Positions 1 to 10,718 of a stretch of DNA of 20,070 nucleotides are shown in pieces. A program made the position numbers and the translations under genes. Below the pieces are notes generated by a model. The model was not told the origin of the DNA, ran no database searches, and was given only the letters and a program-made list of their open reading frames with translations. The stretch spans positions 1-20,070 of the forward strand of contig CALLVV010000033.1 in the NCBI GenBank assembly GCA_938012815.1. The letters are read 5' to 3'. This DNA is from an uncultured Propionibacteriaceae bacterium (GTDB lineage: Bacteria > Actinomycetota > Actinomycetes > Propionibacteriales > Propionibacteriaceae). Numbering within the stretch: the first letter of the stretch is position 1; every line of letters starts with the position of its first letter.

Positions 1-3268
<3,268 letters not shown>

Positions 3269-3272
<4 letters not shown>

Positions 3273-4321
3273 CGAGCCTGTTCACCCGGGCCGAACTGGC
3301 CGCCTACCAGAAGCTGCTGCGCCCGATCCTGTTCCGCTGGGCCGGAGGCGATCCGGAGGCGATCCACGAGGCCATGATCTCCTGGCTCGGTCACGTGCCC
3401 GCGACTCGCTCCGCCCAGGTGGCCAATCCCGTCACCGTCGCGGGAATCGAGTTCCCGAACCGGGTCGGGGTGGCCGCGGGACTCGACAAGGACGGGATTG
3501 CCGCTGCGGCCTGGGCGCGATTCGGTTTCGGCCACGCGGAGCTGGGAACCGTGACGGGACAGGCGCAGCCCGGCAACCCCAGGCCGCGGATGTTCAGAGC
3601 CCGGGCCTCGCAGGGCGTCATCAACCGGATGGGATTCAACAACCGCGGCGCCGATACCCTGGCCGACCGGCTCCTGAAGCTCGGGGTGCAACGTGGCAAC
3701 CGCAGACTCGGTGTCCCGCTCGGCGTCTCGATCGGCAAGACCAAGGCGGTCGCGCTGGTGGACGCCGCCTCGGACTACCTGGCCTCCCTGGACGCGCTGC
3801 GGGACCACGCCGACTACTTCGCCGTGAACGTCTCCAGCCCGAACACCCCGGGGTTGCGTTCCCTCCAGGCCGCGAAGGAACTGGAACAACTCCTGGGATG
3901 CATCATCGAATCGGCTTCGCAGGGAACTGATCCCATTCCGGTTTTCGTGAAACTCGCCCCCGACCTGGAACCCGGCCAGCTGACCGAGACCCTCGCCGTG
4001 ATCCGCGACTGCGGTGCGGCTGGCATCATCGCCACCAACACCACCCTGAGCAGGGAGGGCCTGGCCGCGGAGGACAGGCACCTCGCCGGCGAGGAGGGGG
4101 GACTCAGTGGAGCCCCCCTGACCACCAGGGCCCTGGCGTTCGTCGAACGGGTGGTTTCCACCACCGACCTTCCCGTGATCGGGGTCGGGGGCATCATGTC
4201 GCCACGCGACGGGATGCGGATGTTCGAGGCCGGGGCCGTCCTGCTCCAGATCTACACGGGCTTCATCTACGCCGGCCCCGCCCTGGTGCGGGGCCTCAAC
4301 GACCTCCTGAGGTGCGCATGA
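3269..4321 (+). CDS. pyrD: Dihydroorotate dehydrogenase (quinone), class 2
   Basis: The protein oxidises dihydroorotate to orotate with FMN and passes electrons to membrane quinone. It has 350 residues, usual for class 2. The N-terminal helical extension that marks the membrane-associated class 2 form is present (YQKLLRPILFRW, then GGDPEAIHEA). The barrel carries RVGVAAGLDKDG, then NVSSPNTPGLRSLQ with the catalytic-serine loop. Later come VKLAPDL, IIATNTT and GVGGIMSP, the FMN phosphate-binding region. The GTG start overlaps the carB stop as GTGA, and the 3' end overlaps pyrF as ATGA, so carB-pyrD-pyrF is probably one translationally coupled unit. An 11-bp tandem repeat lies in the N-terminal coding part (see separate entry). 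Confidence 0.97.
3342..3363 (+). repeat. Perfect 11-bp tandem duplication inside pyrD
   Basis: The unit CCGGAGGCGAT occurs at 3342-3352 and again directly at 3353-3363, followed by two further matching bases. It encodes the region around GGDPEAIHE. The family pattern 'DPE..H' is preserved and the frame is normal on both sides, so this is not a fresh frameshift. The repeat length is not a multiple of three, so loss or gain of one unit would inactivate pyrD. Confidence 0.9.
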
Positions 4322-5112
4322 GTTACGCGGGAAAACTCTCGGAAACGACCACGAAACGCGGGAACCTCTGCGTAGGCATCGACCCGATGCCATCGGTCCT
4401 GGCTGCCTGGGGGCTGACGACGGATGTGAGAGGACTCGAGGCCTGCGCCCGGGGAATCGTGGAGGAGTTGGGGGAGCGAATCGCGGTCTTCAAACCGCAG
4501 TCGGCCTTCTTCGAGGCCTTCGGTTCCCGAGGGGTCGCGGTGCTGGAGCGGGTGTTGGCGGACATCCGCGAGGCGGGGGCCGTCAGCCTGCTGGACGTCA
4601 AACGCGGCGACATCGGCTCCTCCATGACCGGGTACGCGACCGCCTACCTGGGGGATGGGGCACCGCTGGCTGCGGACGCTGTCACACTCAGCCCCTACCT
4701 CGGGGTCGGGGCATTGCTGCCCGCCATCGACCTGGCTGTCGCGCAGGGTAGAGGGGTCTACGTGCTGGCGCGCACCTCCAATCCGGAAGGAACGAGGATC
4801 CAACGTCACGCGGCCCAGGTCGTGATCGACGAGATCACCGGACTGAACCCGGGCCGGGACCACGCGATCGGGTTGGTGGTGGGCGCCACCCACAGCGACC
4901 CGGGCTGCGATCTCACCGGCTTCAATGCCTCGATCCTGGCCCCCGGTATCGGTGCTCAGGGCGGCACCGTCGAGGGTTTGGCAGCAACTTTCGGACCGGC
5001 GCTGGAACACGTGCTGCCGACCGCCAGCCGCGAGGTGATCGGTGGTGGCCGTGACGAACTTCAGGCCCGGGCCACACGGCTGCTTGAAAAAATGTCGTTG
5101 ATCGCAACGTGA
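4318..5112 (+). CDS. pyrF: Orotidine 5'-phosphate decarboxylase, type 2 (actinobacterial form)
   Basis: The enzyme decarboxylates OMP to UMP, the last step of de novo UMP synthesis, following PyrD (and PyrE, not in this window). It has 264 residues, the longer type 2 subfamily. The opening LCVGIDPMPSVL and the catalytic D-x-K-x-x-D block LLDVKRGDIGSSMTGYA are clear. VLARTSNPEG, VGATHSDPG and APGIGAQGGTVEG follow in the expected order. ATG 4318 is preferred over an in-frame GTG at 4312. It gives the 4-nt ATGA overlap with the pyrD stop and lies 5 nt after a GAGG ribosome site. It is probably co-expressed with carB and pyrD. Confidence 0.96.
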   Translation: MSYAGKLSETTTKRGNLCVGIDPMPSVLAAWGLTTDVRGLEACARGIVEELGERIAVFKPQSAFFEAFGSRGVAVLERVLADIREAGAVSLLDVKRGDIGSSMTGYATAYLGDGAPLAADAVTLSPYLGVGALLPAIDLAVAQGRGVYVLARTSNPEGTRIQRHAAQVVIDEITGLNPGRDHAIGLVVGATHSDPGCDLTGFNASILAPGIGAQGGTVEGLAATFGPALEHVLPTASREVIGGGRDELQARATRLLEKMSLIAT

Positions 5113-5129
5113 TGTTCTCCGGGCCATCG

Positions 5130-5139
5130 AAGAATTCTT
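5130..5139. promoter_or_regulatory. AT-rich 10-bp perfect palindrome in the pyrF-mihF gap
   Basis: AAGAATTCTT reads the same on both strands and stands in an otherwise GC-rich background, 18 nt after the pyrF stop and upstream of the proposed mihF promoter. It could be a protein-binding site controlling mihF or the edge of the pyr operon. No regulator is implied by the sequence, and a chance palindrome of this size is possible. Confidence 0.25.
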
Positions 5140-5170
5140 GGTTCTCCAAGCAGCGGAGACACAAGAAGGG

Positions 5171-5176
5171 TAGATT
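5171..5176 (+). promoter_or_regulatory. Candidate -10 box (TAGATT) for mihF
   Basis: TAGATT fits the actinobacterial TAnnnT -10 pattern. Counting 6-7 nt downstream puts the transcript start at about 5183, which is the first base of the perfect hairpin described next. No convincing -35 hexamer lies at normal spacing (TTGGTT at 5138-5143 is 27 nt away), so this is a weak call. A promoter is expected here because mihF is normally strongly expressed and is separated from pyrF by 122 nt. Confidence 0.35.
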
Positions 5177-5182
5177 TGTCAA

Positions 5183-5202
5183 GCAGGGGCATACGCCCCT
5201 GC
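5183..5202 (+). other. Perfect stem-loop in the mihF leader
   Basis: GCAGGGGC (5183-5190) and GCCCCTGC (5195-5202) are exact reverse complements around the 4-nt loop ATAC, giving an 8-bp, GC-rich stem. No T-tract follows, so it is not a classical intrinsic terminator, although T-less terminators are proposed in actinobacteria. It ends 32 nt before the mihF ATG. If the -10 at 5171 is used, the mihF mRNA would begin with this hairpin, which might protect the 5' end. Confidence 0.6.
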
Positions 5203-5234
5203 GAGGCCGGTCACTTATCCACGAAGGAGGACCG

Positions 5235-5546
5235 ATGGCCATTCCGCAACTGAGCACCGAACAGCTCGAATCGGCACGTGCCGCTGCGACGGAGGCGAGA
5301 CGCGCCCGGGCAAAGCTCAAGGATCAGGTCAAGTCTGGTGCCCTCACGCTTCCCCAGGCCCTTGACAGGGCGGCTGGGGACGAGGTCCTTTCCCGTGTGA
5401 AGGTGGTGGATCTGTTGCGCGCCCTACCCCGTGTCGGGGTGACGCGGTCCCAGGAGATCATGGAAAGCCTCGACATCGCACCGAATCGTCGTATCCGCGG
5501 CCTGGGCCGACATCAGATCGACCGGCTGAAGGAGCTCTTCTCCTAG
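5235..5546 (+). CDS. mihF: Integration host factor, actinobacterial type (mIHF/sIHF)
   Basis: This small DNA-binding nucleoid protein is unrelated to the proteobacterial IHF alpha/beta pair. It bends DNA, shapes the nucleoid and supports phage integrase in mycobacteria. It has 103 residues, matching the short family form. It starts AIPQLSTEQLESARAAA, has a long basic helix rich in A and R (EARRARAKLKDQVK), then the helix-two-turn-helix-like part VVDLLRALPRVGVTRSQEIM and the conserved end IAPNRRIRGLGRHQ. ATG 5235 is chosen over upstream in-frame starts because it matches the family N-terminus and follows a strong AAGGAGG site by 4 nt. It lies directly upstream of gmk, the standard order in actinobacteria. 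Confidence 0.95.
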   Translation: MAIPQLSTEQLESARAAATEARRARAKLKDQVKSGALTLPQALDRAAGDEVLSRVKVVDLLRALPRVGVTRSQEIMESLDIAPNRRIRGLGRHQIDRLKELFS

Positions 5547-5621
5547 CCGGTCCCGCGGACGCCGTGGAGTTCACGTCAGAAGGGGGTGAAGTAGCGGTAT
5601 GCCGACATGATGGTTCTCGCT

Positions 5622-5652
5622 GTGCCATCTTCTGCTACGCAGCCTCTAGGAT
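5622..5652 (+). promoter_or_regulatory. Leaderless-type promoter for gmk
   Basis: The -10 hexamer TAGGAT (5647-5652) is followed by exactly 6 nt and then the GTG start of gmk at 5659, so the transcript probably begins at the start codon itself. A loose -35 (GTGCCA, 5622-5627) is 19 nt upstream. The TAG of the -10 is also an in-frame stop, which excludes any longer gmk product. The gap before it (5547-5658) shows no strong terminator for mihF. Confidence 0.6.
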
Positions 5653-5658
5653 CGGAAG

Positions 5659-6222
5659 GTGCGTTCACCCAGACAACCCTTGGTTTGGATCATCTCCGGG
5701 CCCAGTGGCGTTGGCAAGGGCACTGTGTGTGCGAAGCTGCGCGAACTGCGACCCGACATCCATATTCCCGTCTCCCTGACCACTCGGCAGCCGCGGACGG
5801 GGGAGATCGACGGGGTCAGTTACCATTTCGTCCCCGAACATCGATTCCGGAAGATGGTGGTTTCCGGAGAGCTGCTGGAGCACGCTGTGGTTCACGGCAG
5901 GTACAGCTACGGCACCCCCCGCAGGGATGTCGCCGATGCGATCGCCTCGGGTAGGGACGTGCTCCTGGAGATCGACATCCAGGGCGCGCGCCAGGTGAAG
6001 CAGAACCTTCCGGAGGCGAAGCTCGTGTTCATCGCGCCGCCCTCGTGGGAGGAACTCGTCAGGCGTCTCGAGGGGCGGGGCACCGAGGACGCCTCCCAAG
6101 TGAAACTCAGGCTCGCGACCGCCCGGGTGGAGCTGGAAGCCCAGGAGGAAGCGGATTTCGTGGTCGTGAACGATCGGCTCGAGGATACCGTCCAGGCTTT
6201 GATAGTCTTGATGGGCTTGTGA
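5659..6222 (+). CDS. gmk: Guanylate kinase
   Basis: The enzyme phosphorylates GMP to GDP with ATP, essential for GTP and dGTP supply. It has 187 residues, normal for the family. The P-loop GPSGVGKG is at residues 14-21. The GMP-binding segment follows with SLTTRQPRTGEIDGVSYHF, then ELLEHAVVHGRYSYGTP. LLEIDIQGARQVKQ, then VFIAPPSWEEL and RLEGRGTED form the core and lid, and the end has DFVVVNDRLEDTV. GTG 5659 is forced by an in-frame TAG 12 nt upstream. No clear Shine-Dalgarno sequence is needed if the mRNA is leaderless. rpoZ lies 36 nt downstream, beyond a stem-loop that contains the gmk stop codon. Confidence 0.96.
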   Translation: MRSPRQPLVWIISGPSGVGKGTVCAKLRELRPDIHIPVSLTTRQPRTGEIDGVSYHFVPEHRFRKMVVSGELLEHAVVHGRYSYGTPRRDVADAIASGRDVLLEIDIQGARQVKQNLPEAKLVFIAPPSWEELVRRLEGRGTEDASQVKLRLATARVELEAQEEADFVVVNDRLEDTVQALIVLMGL

Positions 6223-6236
6223 CCGCAAGCCCATCA
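6209..6236 (+). other. 11-bp perfect stem-loop between gmk and rpoZ
   Basis: TGATGGGCTTG (6209-6219) pairs exactly with CAAGCCCATCA (6226-6236) around the 6-nt loop TGACCG, and the gmk stop codon TGA is the first part of the loop. Only two T residues follow directly, so it is not a textbook intrinsic terminator. It could be a partial terminator, an mRNA processing site, or a structure that protects the 3' end of gmk or the 5' end of rpoZ mRNA. Confidence 0.65.
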
Positions 6237-6258
6237 TTCGACCCTGCAGAGGTAGATC

Positions 6259-6606
6259 TTGAGCACCAATCCTGAAGGCATCACCAACCCCCCGATCGAC
6301 GATCTGCTGGAGAAGGTGGATTCCAAGTACCGGCTGGTGATCTTTGCAGCCAAGCGGGCACGGCAGATCAACGCCTACTACTCTCAACTCGGTGAGGGAC
6401 TCCTGGAGAACGTAGGTCCGTTGGTCAGCGTCGCACCCCAGGAGAAACCGCTCTCCGTCTCCCTGCGTGAGCTGCAGGATGACCTCCTCCAGTACACCCA
6501 GATCGATCCGGAGGCCGAGGCCGCCGAACGCGCCGCCGCTGAGTCCGATCCGGCTTTCACCTTCGTTGACCCGTTCGCAGAGCTCGACGCCAATTCCCCC
6601 TCCTGA
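6259..6606 (+). CDS. rpoZ: RNA polymerase omega subunit
   Basis: Omega is the small RNA polymerase subunit that helps fold and hold beta-prime. The 115-residue protein has the actinobacterial signature GITNPPIDDLLEKVDSKYRL, then AAKRARQINAYYSQLGEGLL. EKPLSVSLREL corresponds to the conserved second helix block. The C-terminal tail is acidic and alanine-rich (EAEAAERAAAESDP), as is common in this phylum. The start is TTG at 6259, 6 nt after AGAGG, and reproduces the family N-terminus. Neighbours gmk upstream and metK 32 nt downstream suggest co-transcription. Confidence 0.95.
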   Translation: MSTNPEGITNPPIDDLLEKVDSKYRLVIFAAKRARQINAYYSQLGEGLLENVGPLVSVAPQEKPLSVSLRELQDDLLQYTQIDPEAEAAERAAAESDPAFTFVDPFAELDANSPS

Positions 6607-6638
6607 TCCTCACGACGCACCCCGGGAAGGAACCAGTC

Positions 6639-7829
6639 TTGAGTCGCCTGTTCACATCCGAGTCGGTAACCGAAGGGCATCCCGACAAGATCGCAGATTC
6701 CATTTCCGATGCCGTCCTGGATGCTCTTCTCGCAGAGGACCCGGCTTCCCGAGTGGCGGTCGAGACATTGATCACCACCGGTCTGGTGGTGGTTGCCGGT
6801 GAGGTGTCCACCACCGCATGGGCGGATGTGGCGTCCCTGGTACGGCAACGCGTCCTGGATATCGGCTACAACAGCTCCCGGGTCGGGTTCGACGGGGCAT
6901 CGTGCGGCGTCACGGTGGCCATCGGATCCCAGTCACCGGACATCGCCGGTGGCGTGAACGATTCCCTTGAGGTCCGCAACCACGAGGACGGGGACGCCGC
7001 CAGTCGGCAGGGGGCCGGCGACCAGGGGCTGATGTTCGGTTACGCCTGCGACGAGACCGAGCAGTTGATGCCCCTACCCATTCACATGGCCCACAGGATC
7101 GCGGCCCGCCTGACCGATGTTCGCAAGCGGGGACTGCTCGACTACCTGCGTCCCGATGGCAAGACCCAGGTCACGGTCCGCTACGAGGACGGGAAACCCG
7201 TCGGCGTCGAGACCGTCGTGGTTTCCACGCAGCACGACGACGGTGTTTCTCTGCCGGATGTGATAACCCCGGAGATCACCCGCGAGATCATTTTTCCCGT
7301 GCTGGAGGAACACGGATACGACGGGACCGCGGCCCGGATTTTCGTGAACCCCTCGGGCAAGTTCGTGATCGGTGGCCCGATGGGTGATGCGGGCGTCACG
7401 GGGCGGAAGATCATTGTCGACACCTACGGGGGCATGGCGCGGCACGGCGGGGGGGCGTTCTCCGGCAAGGACCCTTCCAAGGTGGACCGCTCCGGCTCCT
7501 ATGCCACTCGATGGGTGGCCAAAAACGTGGTGGCCTCCGGGCTGGCCGAGCGTTGCGAGGTCCAGGTCGCCTACGCCATCGGCCGGGCCCACCCAGTCGG
7601 TTTCTACCTGGACACCTTCGGAACCGGGAAAGTGCCCAACGAGCAGATCGTGGACGCGGTGAACACCACCTTCGACCTGCGGCCCGCCAGCATCATCGCC
7701 GATCTCGACCTGCTGCGCCCCATCTACCAGCAGTTCTCCACCCTCGGGCATTTCGGACGCACCGAGATGGACGCCACGTGGGAGCGCACCGACCGCGCGG
7801 AGGCGCTGGCGAGGGCGGTGAAGGGCTGA
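6639..7829 (+). CDS. metK: S-adenosylmethionine synthase
   Basis: The enzyme condenses ATP and methionine to S-adenosylmethionine, the methyl donor also used by RsmB encoded downstream. It has 396 residues, the family norm. The N-terminal GHPDK (residues 13-17), the GAGDQG motif (125-130) and the glycine-rich GGGAFSGKDPSKVDRS (from about 270) are all intact. They mark the catalytic histidine and the metal and triphosphate sites. The start is TTG at 6639, 7 nt after AAGGA. It gives the usual N-terminus SRLFTSESVTEGHPDK. No SAM riboswitch fits in the 32-nt gap upstream. priA follows 2 nt after the stop. Confidence 0.97.
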   Translation: MSRLFTSESVTEGHPDKIADSISDAVLDALLAEDPASRVAVETLITTGLVVVAGEVSTTAWADVASLVRQRVLDIGYNSSRVGFDGASCGVTVAIGSQSPDIAGGVNDSLEVRNHEDGDAASRQGAGDQGLMFGYACDETEQLMPLPIHMAHRIAARLTDVRKRGLLDYLRPDGKTQVTVRYEDGKPVGVETVVVSTQHDDGVSLPDVITPEITREIIFPVLEEHGYDGTAARIFVNPSGKFVIGGPMGDAGVTGRKIIVDTYGGMARHGGGAFSGKDPSKVDRSGSYATRWVAKNVVASGLAERCEVQVAYAIGRAHPVGFYLDTFGTGKVPNEQIVDAVNTTFDLRPASIIADLDLLRPIYQQFSTLGHFGRTEMDATWERTDRAEALARAVKG

Positions 7830-7831
7830 GC

Positions 7832-9793
7832 GTGTCGGCCACGCTGTTCGAGGTTCCGGCCGCCGAACAGGTCGCCAAGGTGGCGGTCGACGTCCCGCTC
7901 GCGCATCTGGATCGTCTCTTCGACTACCGCATTCCCGGGAAGCTTCTTGAGGACGCTCGTCCCGGGGTGCGGGTTACCGTCCCCTTCGCCGGACAGCTGG
8001 TGGACGGCTGGCTGGTTTCCGTCGGTGACCCGGAGACCGGCGGGAAACTGGCCGATCTGCGTTCGGTGATCTCCCCGGAACGGATCCTGACTCCAGAGCT
8101 TTTCGATCTGATCCGGGCGGTCGCCGACCACTACGCGGGAACCTGGTGGGATGTGGCGCGCCTGGCGATCCCGCCCCGCCACTCGAGGATCGAGAAGCAG
8201 GAACAACGCACATGGCCGGTTCCCGGGCCCGGGGGAAAGTCGGAGATCCTGCCGGGTTTCCCGGGAGGTTCCGAACTGCTCACAGCTCTGGCGGAGGGCG
8301 GCGCCCCGCGTGCCTTCTGGCAGGTTCCGTGCGTCGCCAGCCCGCCGGGGGATCTCACCGGAGGGGTGCTGGAGGCCGTTTCGGCGACCCTGGCCTCGGG
8401 ACGTGGGGCGCTGGTCCTGTTCCCGACGATCCGGGGTATGGAGGCCGGCGCCGCCCGGCTGGAGCGGCTCCTGGGACAGGGTTGTGTGGCGCGGCTCAGC
8501 TGGGAACTCAGCAGGGGGTTGCGTTACGAGAACTACCTGGCGTGTTCACGCGGCCGGGCCAGAGTCGTGGTGGGAACCCAGTCGGCGGTTTTCGCCCCCC
8601 TGGCCGACCCGGGCCTGATAGTGGTGGTTGACGACGGCAACGAGGGGCACTGCTTCGAACGGTTCCCTCGACCACACGTGCGTTCGGTCGCGATGATCCG
8701 GGCCGTTCAGAACGGCTGTGCGCTGCTTCTGGCCTCTCATGCCCGTTCCTGCGAGGCGCAGGGACTGATCGAACGCCAATGGCTCCGAGAACTGGCCCTG
8801 CCGCCGCGAGAGGTGCGTCGCATCGGCCCGGTGCTCCGGTCGGTGCCTGAGACCCAGACAGGTAATCCCGGCGGGACCCGGATGCGACTTCCCCGCCAGG
8901 CCTTCGAACACATGCGGATCCAGTTGGCCTCCGGGCCGGTGCTGGTCTCCGTGGCCCGGGCCGGGCATTCCCCGGGTCTTCGCTGCGCGCGGTGCCGGGC
9001 GAGGGCAACCTGCCCCAGGTGCGGTGGCCCACTGATCCGGCCGTCGCGAGACCGGCTGCTCTGCTGCCTGTGCGGACACACCCCGGTCCGGTTCGAGTGC
9101 ACCAGCTGCCATGCCACCGGGTTGCGTGCCCCGATCGCGGGGTCAGAACGCACCGCGGAGGAACTGGGAAGGGCTTTCCCCGGGATGCGGGTGATCAACT
9201 CCTCGGCAGAACGGATCCGCTCCGGGATACCGGAGGAGCCTGCGATCGTCGTCGCGACCCCCGGTGGGGAGCCCACGGCACCGGGTGGTTACGCGGGAGC
9301 TCTGATCCTCGACGCGGAACTGGCCCTGTCGCGCGCGGATCTGCGCGTCGGTGAGGAAACCCTGCGACGCTGGTGCCAGGTGGCCTGTCTCGTGCGGCCC
9401 GCGGTCGACGGGGGAAGGCTCCTGATCGTCGGGCCATCGGAGGAGCCCGCGGTCCAGGCGCTGCTCCGGGCCGATCCCGGGGGATTTGCCGCCCGCGAAC
9501 TCGCCGATCGCGCCGCCGCCGGCCTGCCCCCGGCCGTCAAGGCGGTTCAGGTGGGTGGCGATCCGGAGGCGGTGGCGGCCTTCCTGGACAACGATCCGTT
9601 CACCGGCGCCGAGGTGCTGGGCCCCACCCTGGTGCGGGAGAAACCCGACCCGGAGGCCATGTCGTTGCTGCGCTGTCCCTTGGAGAAGGGACGTGAACTG
9701 GTGAGGGCCGTCAAGCACGCGGCCGCCATCCGGTCGGCCCGCAAGGAGGGCGGCCGACTGTTCCTGCAGGTCGATCCGATGACCCTCACGTGA
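7832..9793 (+). CDS. priA: PriA-like primosomal protein N', helicase-deficient actinobacterial form
   Basis: PriA recognises stalled forks and reloads the replisome. This 653-residue protein has the N-terminal 3'-DNA-binding domain (VPLAHLDRLFDYRIP, then PGVRVTVPFAG and HYAGTWWDVARLAIPPR). The Walker A position near residues 168-178 reads ASPPGDLTGG with no GKT/S. The Walker B/DEEH position reads DDGNEGH (from residue 267), so ATPase activity is unlikely. Four CxxC pairs at about residues 385-426 (CARC, CPRC, CCLC, CTSC) keep the zinc-binding module. Loss of the helicase motifs is known for actinobacterial PriA. GTG 7832 is chosen because it lies 2 nt after the metK stop and gives the family N-terminus; the open frame extends further upstream only inside metK. 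Confidence 0.9.
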   Translation: MSATLFEVPAAEQVAKVAVDVPLAHLDRLFDYRIPGKLLEDARPGVRVTVPFAGQLVDGWLVSVGDPETGGKLADLRSVISPERILTPELFDLIRAVADHYAGTWWDVARLAIPPRHSRIEKQEQRTWPVPGPGGKSEILPGFPGGSELLTALAEGGAPRAFWQVPCVASPPGDLTGGVLEAVSATLASGRGALVLFPTIRGMEAGAARLERLLGQGCVARLSWELSRGLRYENYLACSRGRARVVVGTQSAVFAPLADPGLIVVVDDGNEGHCFERFPRPHVRSVAMIRAVQNGCALLLASHARSCEAQGLIERQWLRELALPPREVRRIGPVLRSVPETQTGNPGGTRMRLPRQAFEHMRIQLASGPVLVSVARAGHSPGLRCARCRARATCPRCGGPLIRPSRDRLLCCLCGHTPVRFECTSCHATGLRAPIAGSERTAEELGRAFPGMRVINSSAERIRSGIPEEPAIVVATPGGEPTAPGGYAGALILDAELALSRADLRVGEETLRRWCQVACLVRPAVDGGRLLIVGPSEEPAVQALLRADPGGFAARELADRAAAGLPPAVKAVQVGGDPEAVAAFLDNDPFTGAEVLGPTLVREKPDPEAMSLLRCPLEKGRELVRAVKHAAAIRSARKEGGRLFLQVDPMTLT

Positions 9794-9803
9794 GGAGGAA
9801 ACC

Positions 9804-10718
9804 ATGAAACTGGTGTTCGCCGGCACCCCCGGGGTGGCTGTGCCGAGCCTCGATGCCCTGACGGGTTCGGGGCACGAGGTGGTGGCGGTGGTCACCCGGC
9901 CTGACGCCATGGCGGGCCGCGGGCGCAGGCTCACTCCCTCGCCGGTCGCGCTCCGGGCCGCGGAGCTCGGACTCGAGGTACTCAAACCCGCTCATCCCCG
10001 GGACCCGGATTTCCGGCACCGGCTGAGGGAATTGGCCCCGGATGTGTGTGCGGTGGTCGCCTACGGTGCCTTGCTGCCCACCCCGGTCCTCGAGATCCCG
10101 ACCCACGGCTGGATCAACCTGCACTTCTCCCTGCTTCCCAGGTGGCGCGGGGCGGCCCCGGTGCAGCGGGCCGTGATGGCGGGCGATCCCGAGATCGGGA
10201 CCTCCTGTTTCCGCATCGTCCAAGAACTCGACGCGGGGGATGTCTACCGGATCGCCGCCCGCCCCATGCCGGAGGCCACAGCCGGGGAGCTGCTCGAACT
10301 GCTCGCGGTCTCAGGGGTTGGCCAGCTCGTCGAGACCATCAATGCCATTGCGGCGGGCGAGACCCCCGTGCCCCAGGAAGCCGACGGAGTGACCCGGGCC
10401 GCGAAGATCACGGTGGAGGATGCGCGAGTGGACTTCACGCGGCCGGCGGTCGAGGTCCGGAACCACATCCTCGGTTGCTCCCCGGAACCGGGGGCCTGGT
10501 GCGAGCTGAACGGAAACCGGCTCAAGCTGTACCGGGCGCGGCTGGCCGATGTCCAGTTCACCCCGGCACCCGGTGAACTGCACGTGACCAAACGCCAGGT
10601 CTTCGTCGGAGCGGGTGAGGGTGTTCTCGAGCTGCTGGAGGTCCAGGCCCCGGGTAAACGGCGAATGGCAGCCATCGACTGGGCCCGTTCCGGTGCCGCA
10701 TCGGGGAGGCTCGTGTGA
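9804..10718 (+). CDS. fmt: Methionyl-tRNA formyltransferase
   Basis: The enzyme formylates Met-tRNA(fMet) with 10-formyl-THF so that it can be used for translation initiation. It has 304 residues. The opening is MKLVFAGTPGVAVPSL. The catalytic triad of the GART fold is visible as N105 and H107 in NLHFSLLPRWRGAAP and D143 in LDAGDVY. The C-terminal tRNA-binding domain starts around residue 210 (ILGCSPEPGAW). The start is ATG 9804, about 5 nt after AGGAGG, 10 nt beyond the priA stop. The stop overlaps the rsmB GTG by 4 nt. Confidence 0.97.
   Translation: MKLVFAGTPGVAVPSLDALTGSGHEVVAVVTRPDAMAGRGRRLTPSPVALRAAELGLEVLKPAHPRDPDFRHRLRELAPDVCAVVAYGALLPTPVLEIPTHGWINLHFSLLPRWRGAAPVQRAVMAGDPEIGTSCFRIVQELDAGDVYRIAARPMPEATAGELLELLAVSGVGQLVETINAIAAGETPVPQEADGVTRAAKITVEDARVDFTRPAVEVRNHILGCSPEPGAWCELNGNRLKLYRARLADVQFTPAPGELHVTKRQVFVGAGEGVLELLEVQAPGKRRMAAIDWARSGAASGRLV

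Noticed and set aside
5138..5176. TTGGTT plus TAGATT as a full mihF promoter
   Set aside because: The spacing of 27 nt is far outside the usual range, so only the -10 is listed, with low confidence.
5109..5234. Longer mihF reading frame starting at 5109
   Set aside because: The extra 42 residues do not resemble the family, span the hairpin and candidate promoter, and the strong AAGGAGG site points to ATG 5235.
5564..5779. Small plus-strand open frames in the mihF-gmk gap
   Set aside because: They run into gmk in another frame, lack a family-like sequence, and cross the gmk promoter.
6607..6638. SAM riboswitch before metK
   Set aside because: Only 32 nt separate rpoZ and metK, too short for any known SAM riboswitch.
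7511..7831. N-terminal extension of priA into metK
   Set aside because: The added arginine-rich stretch is an out-of-frame reading of metK; GTG 7832 gives the family start.
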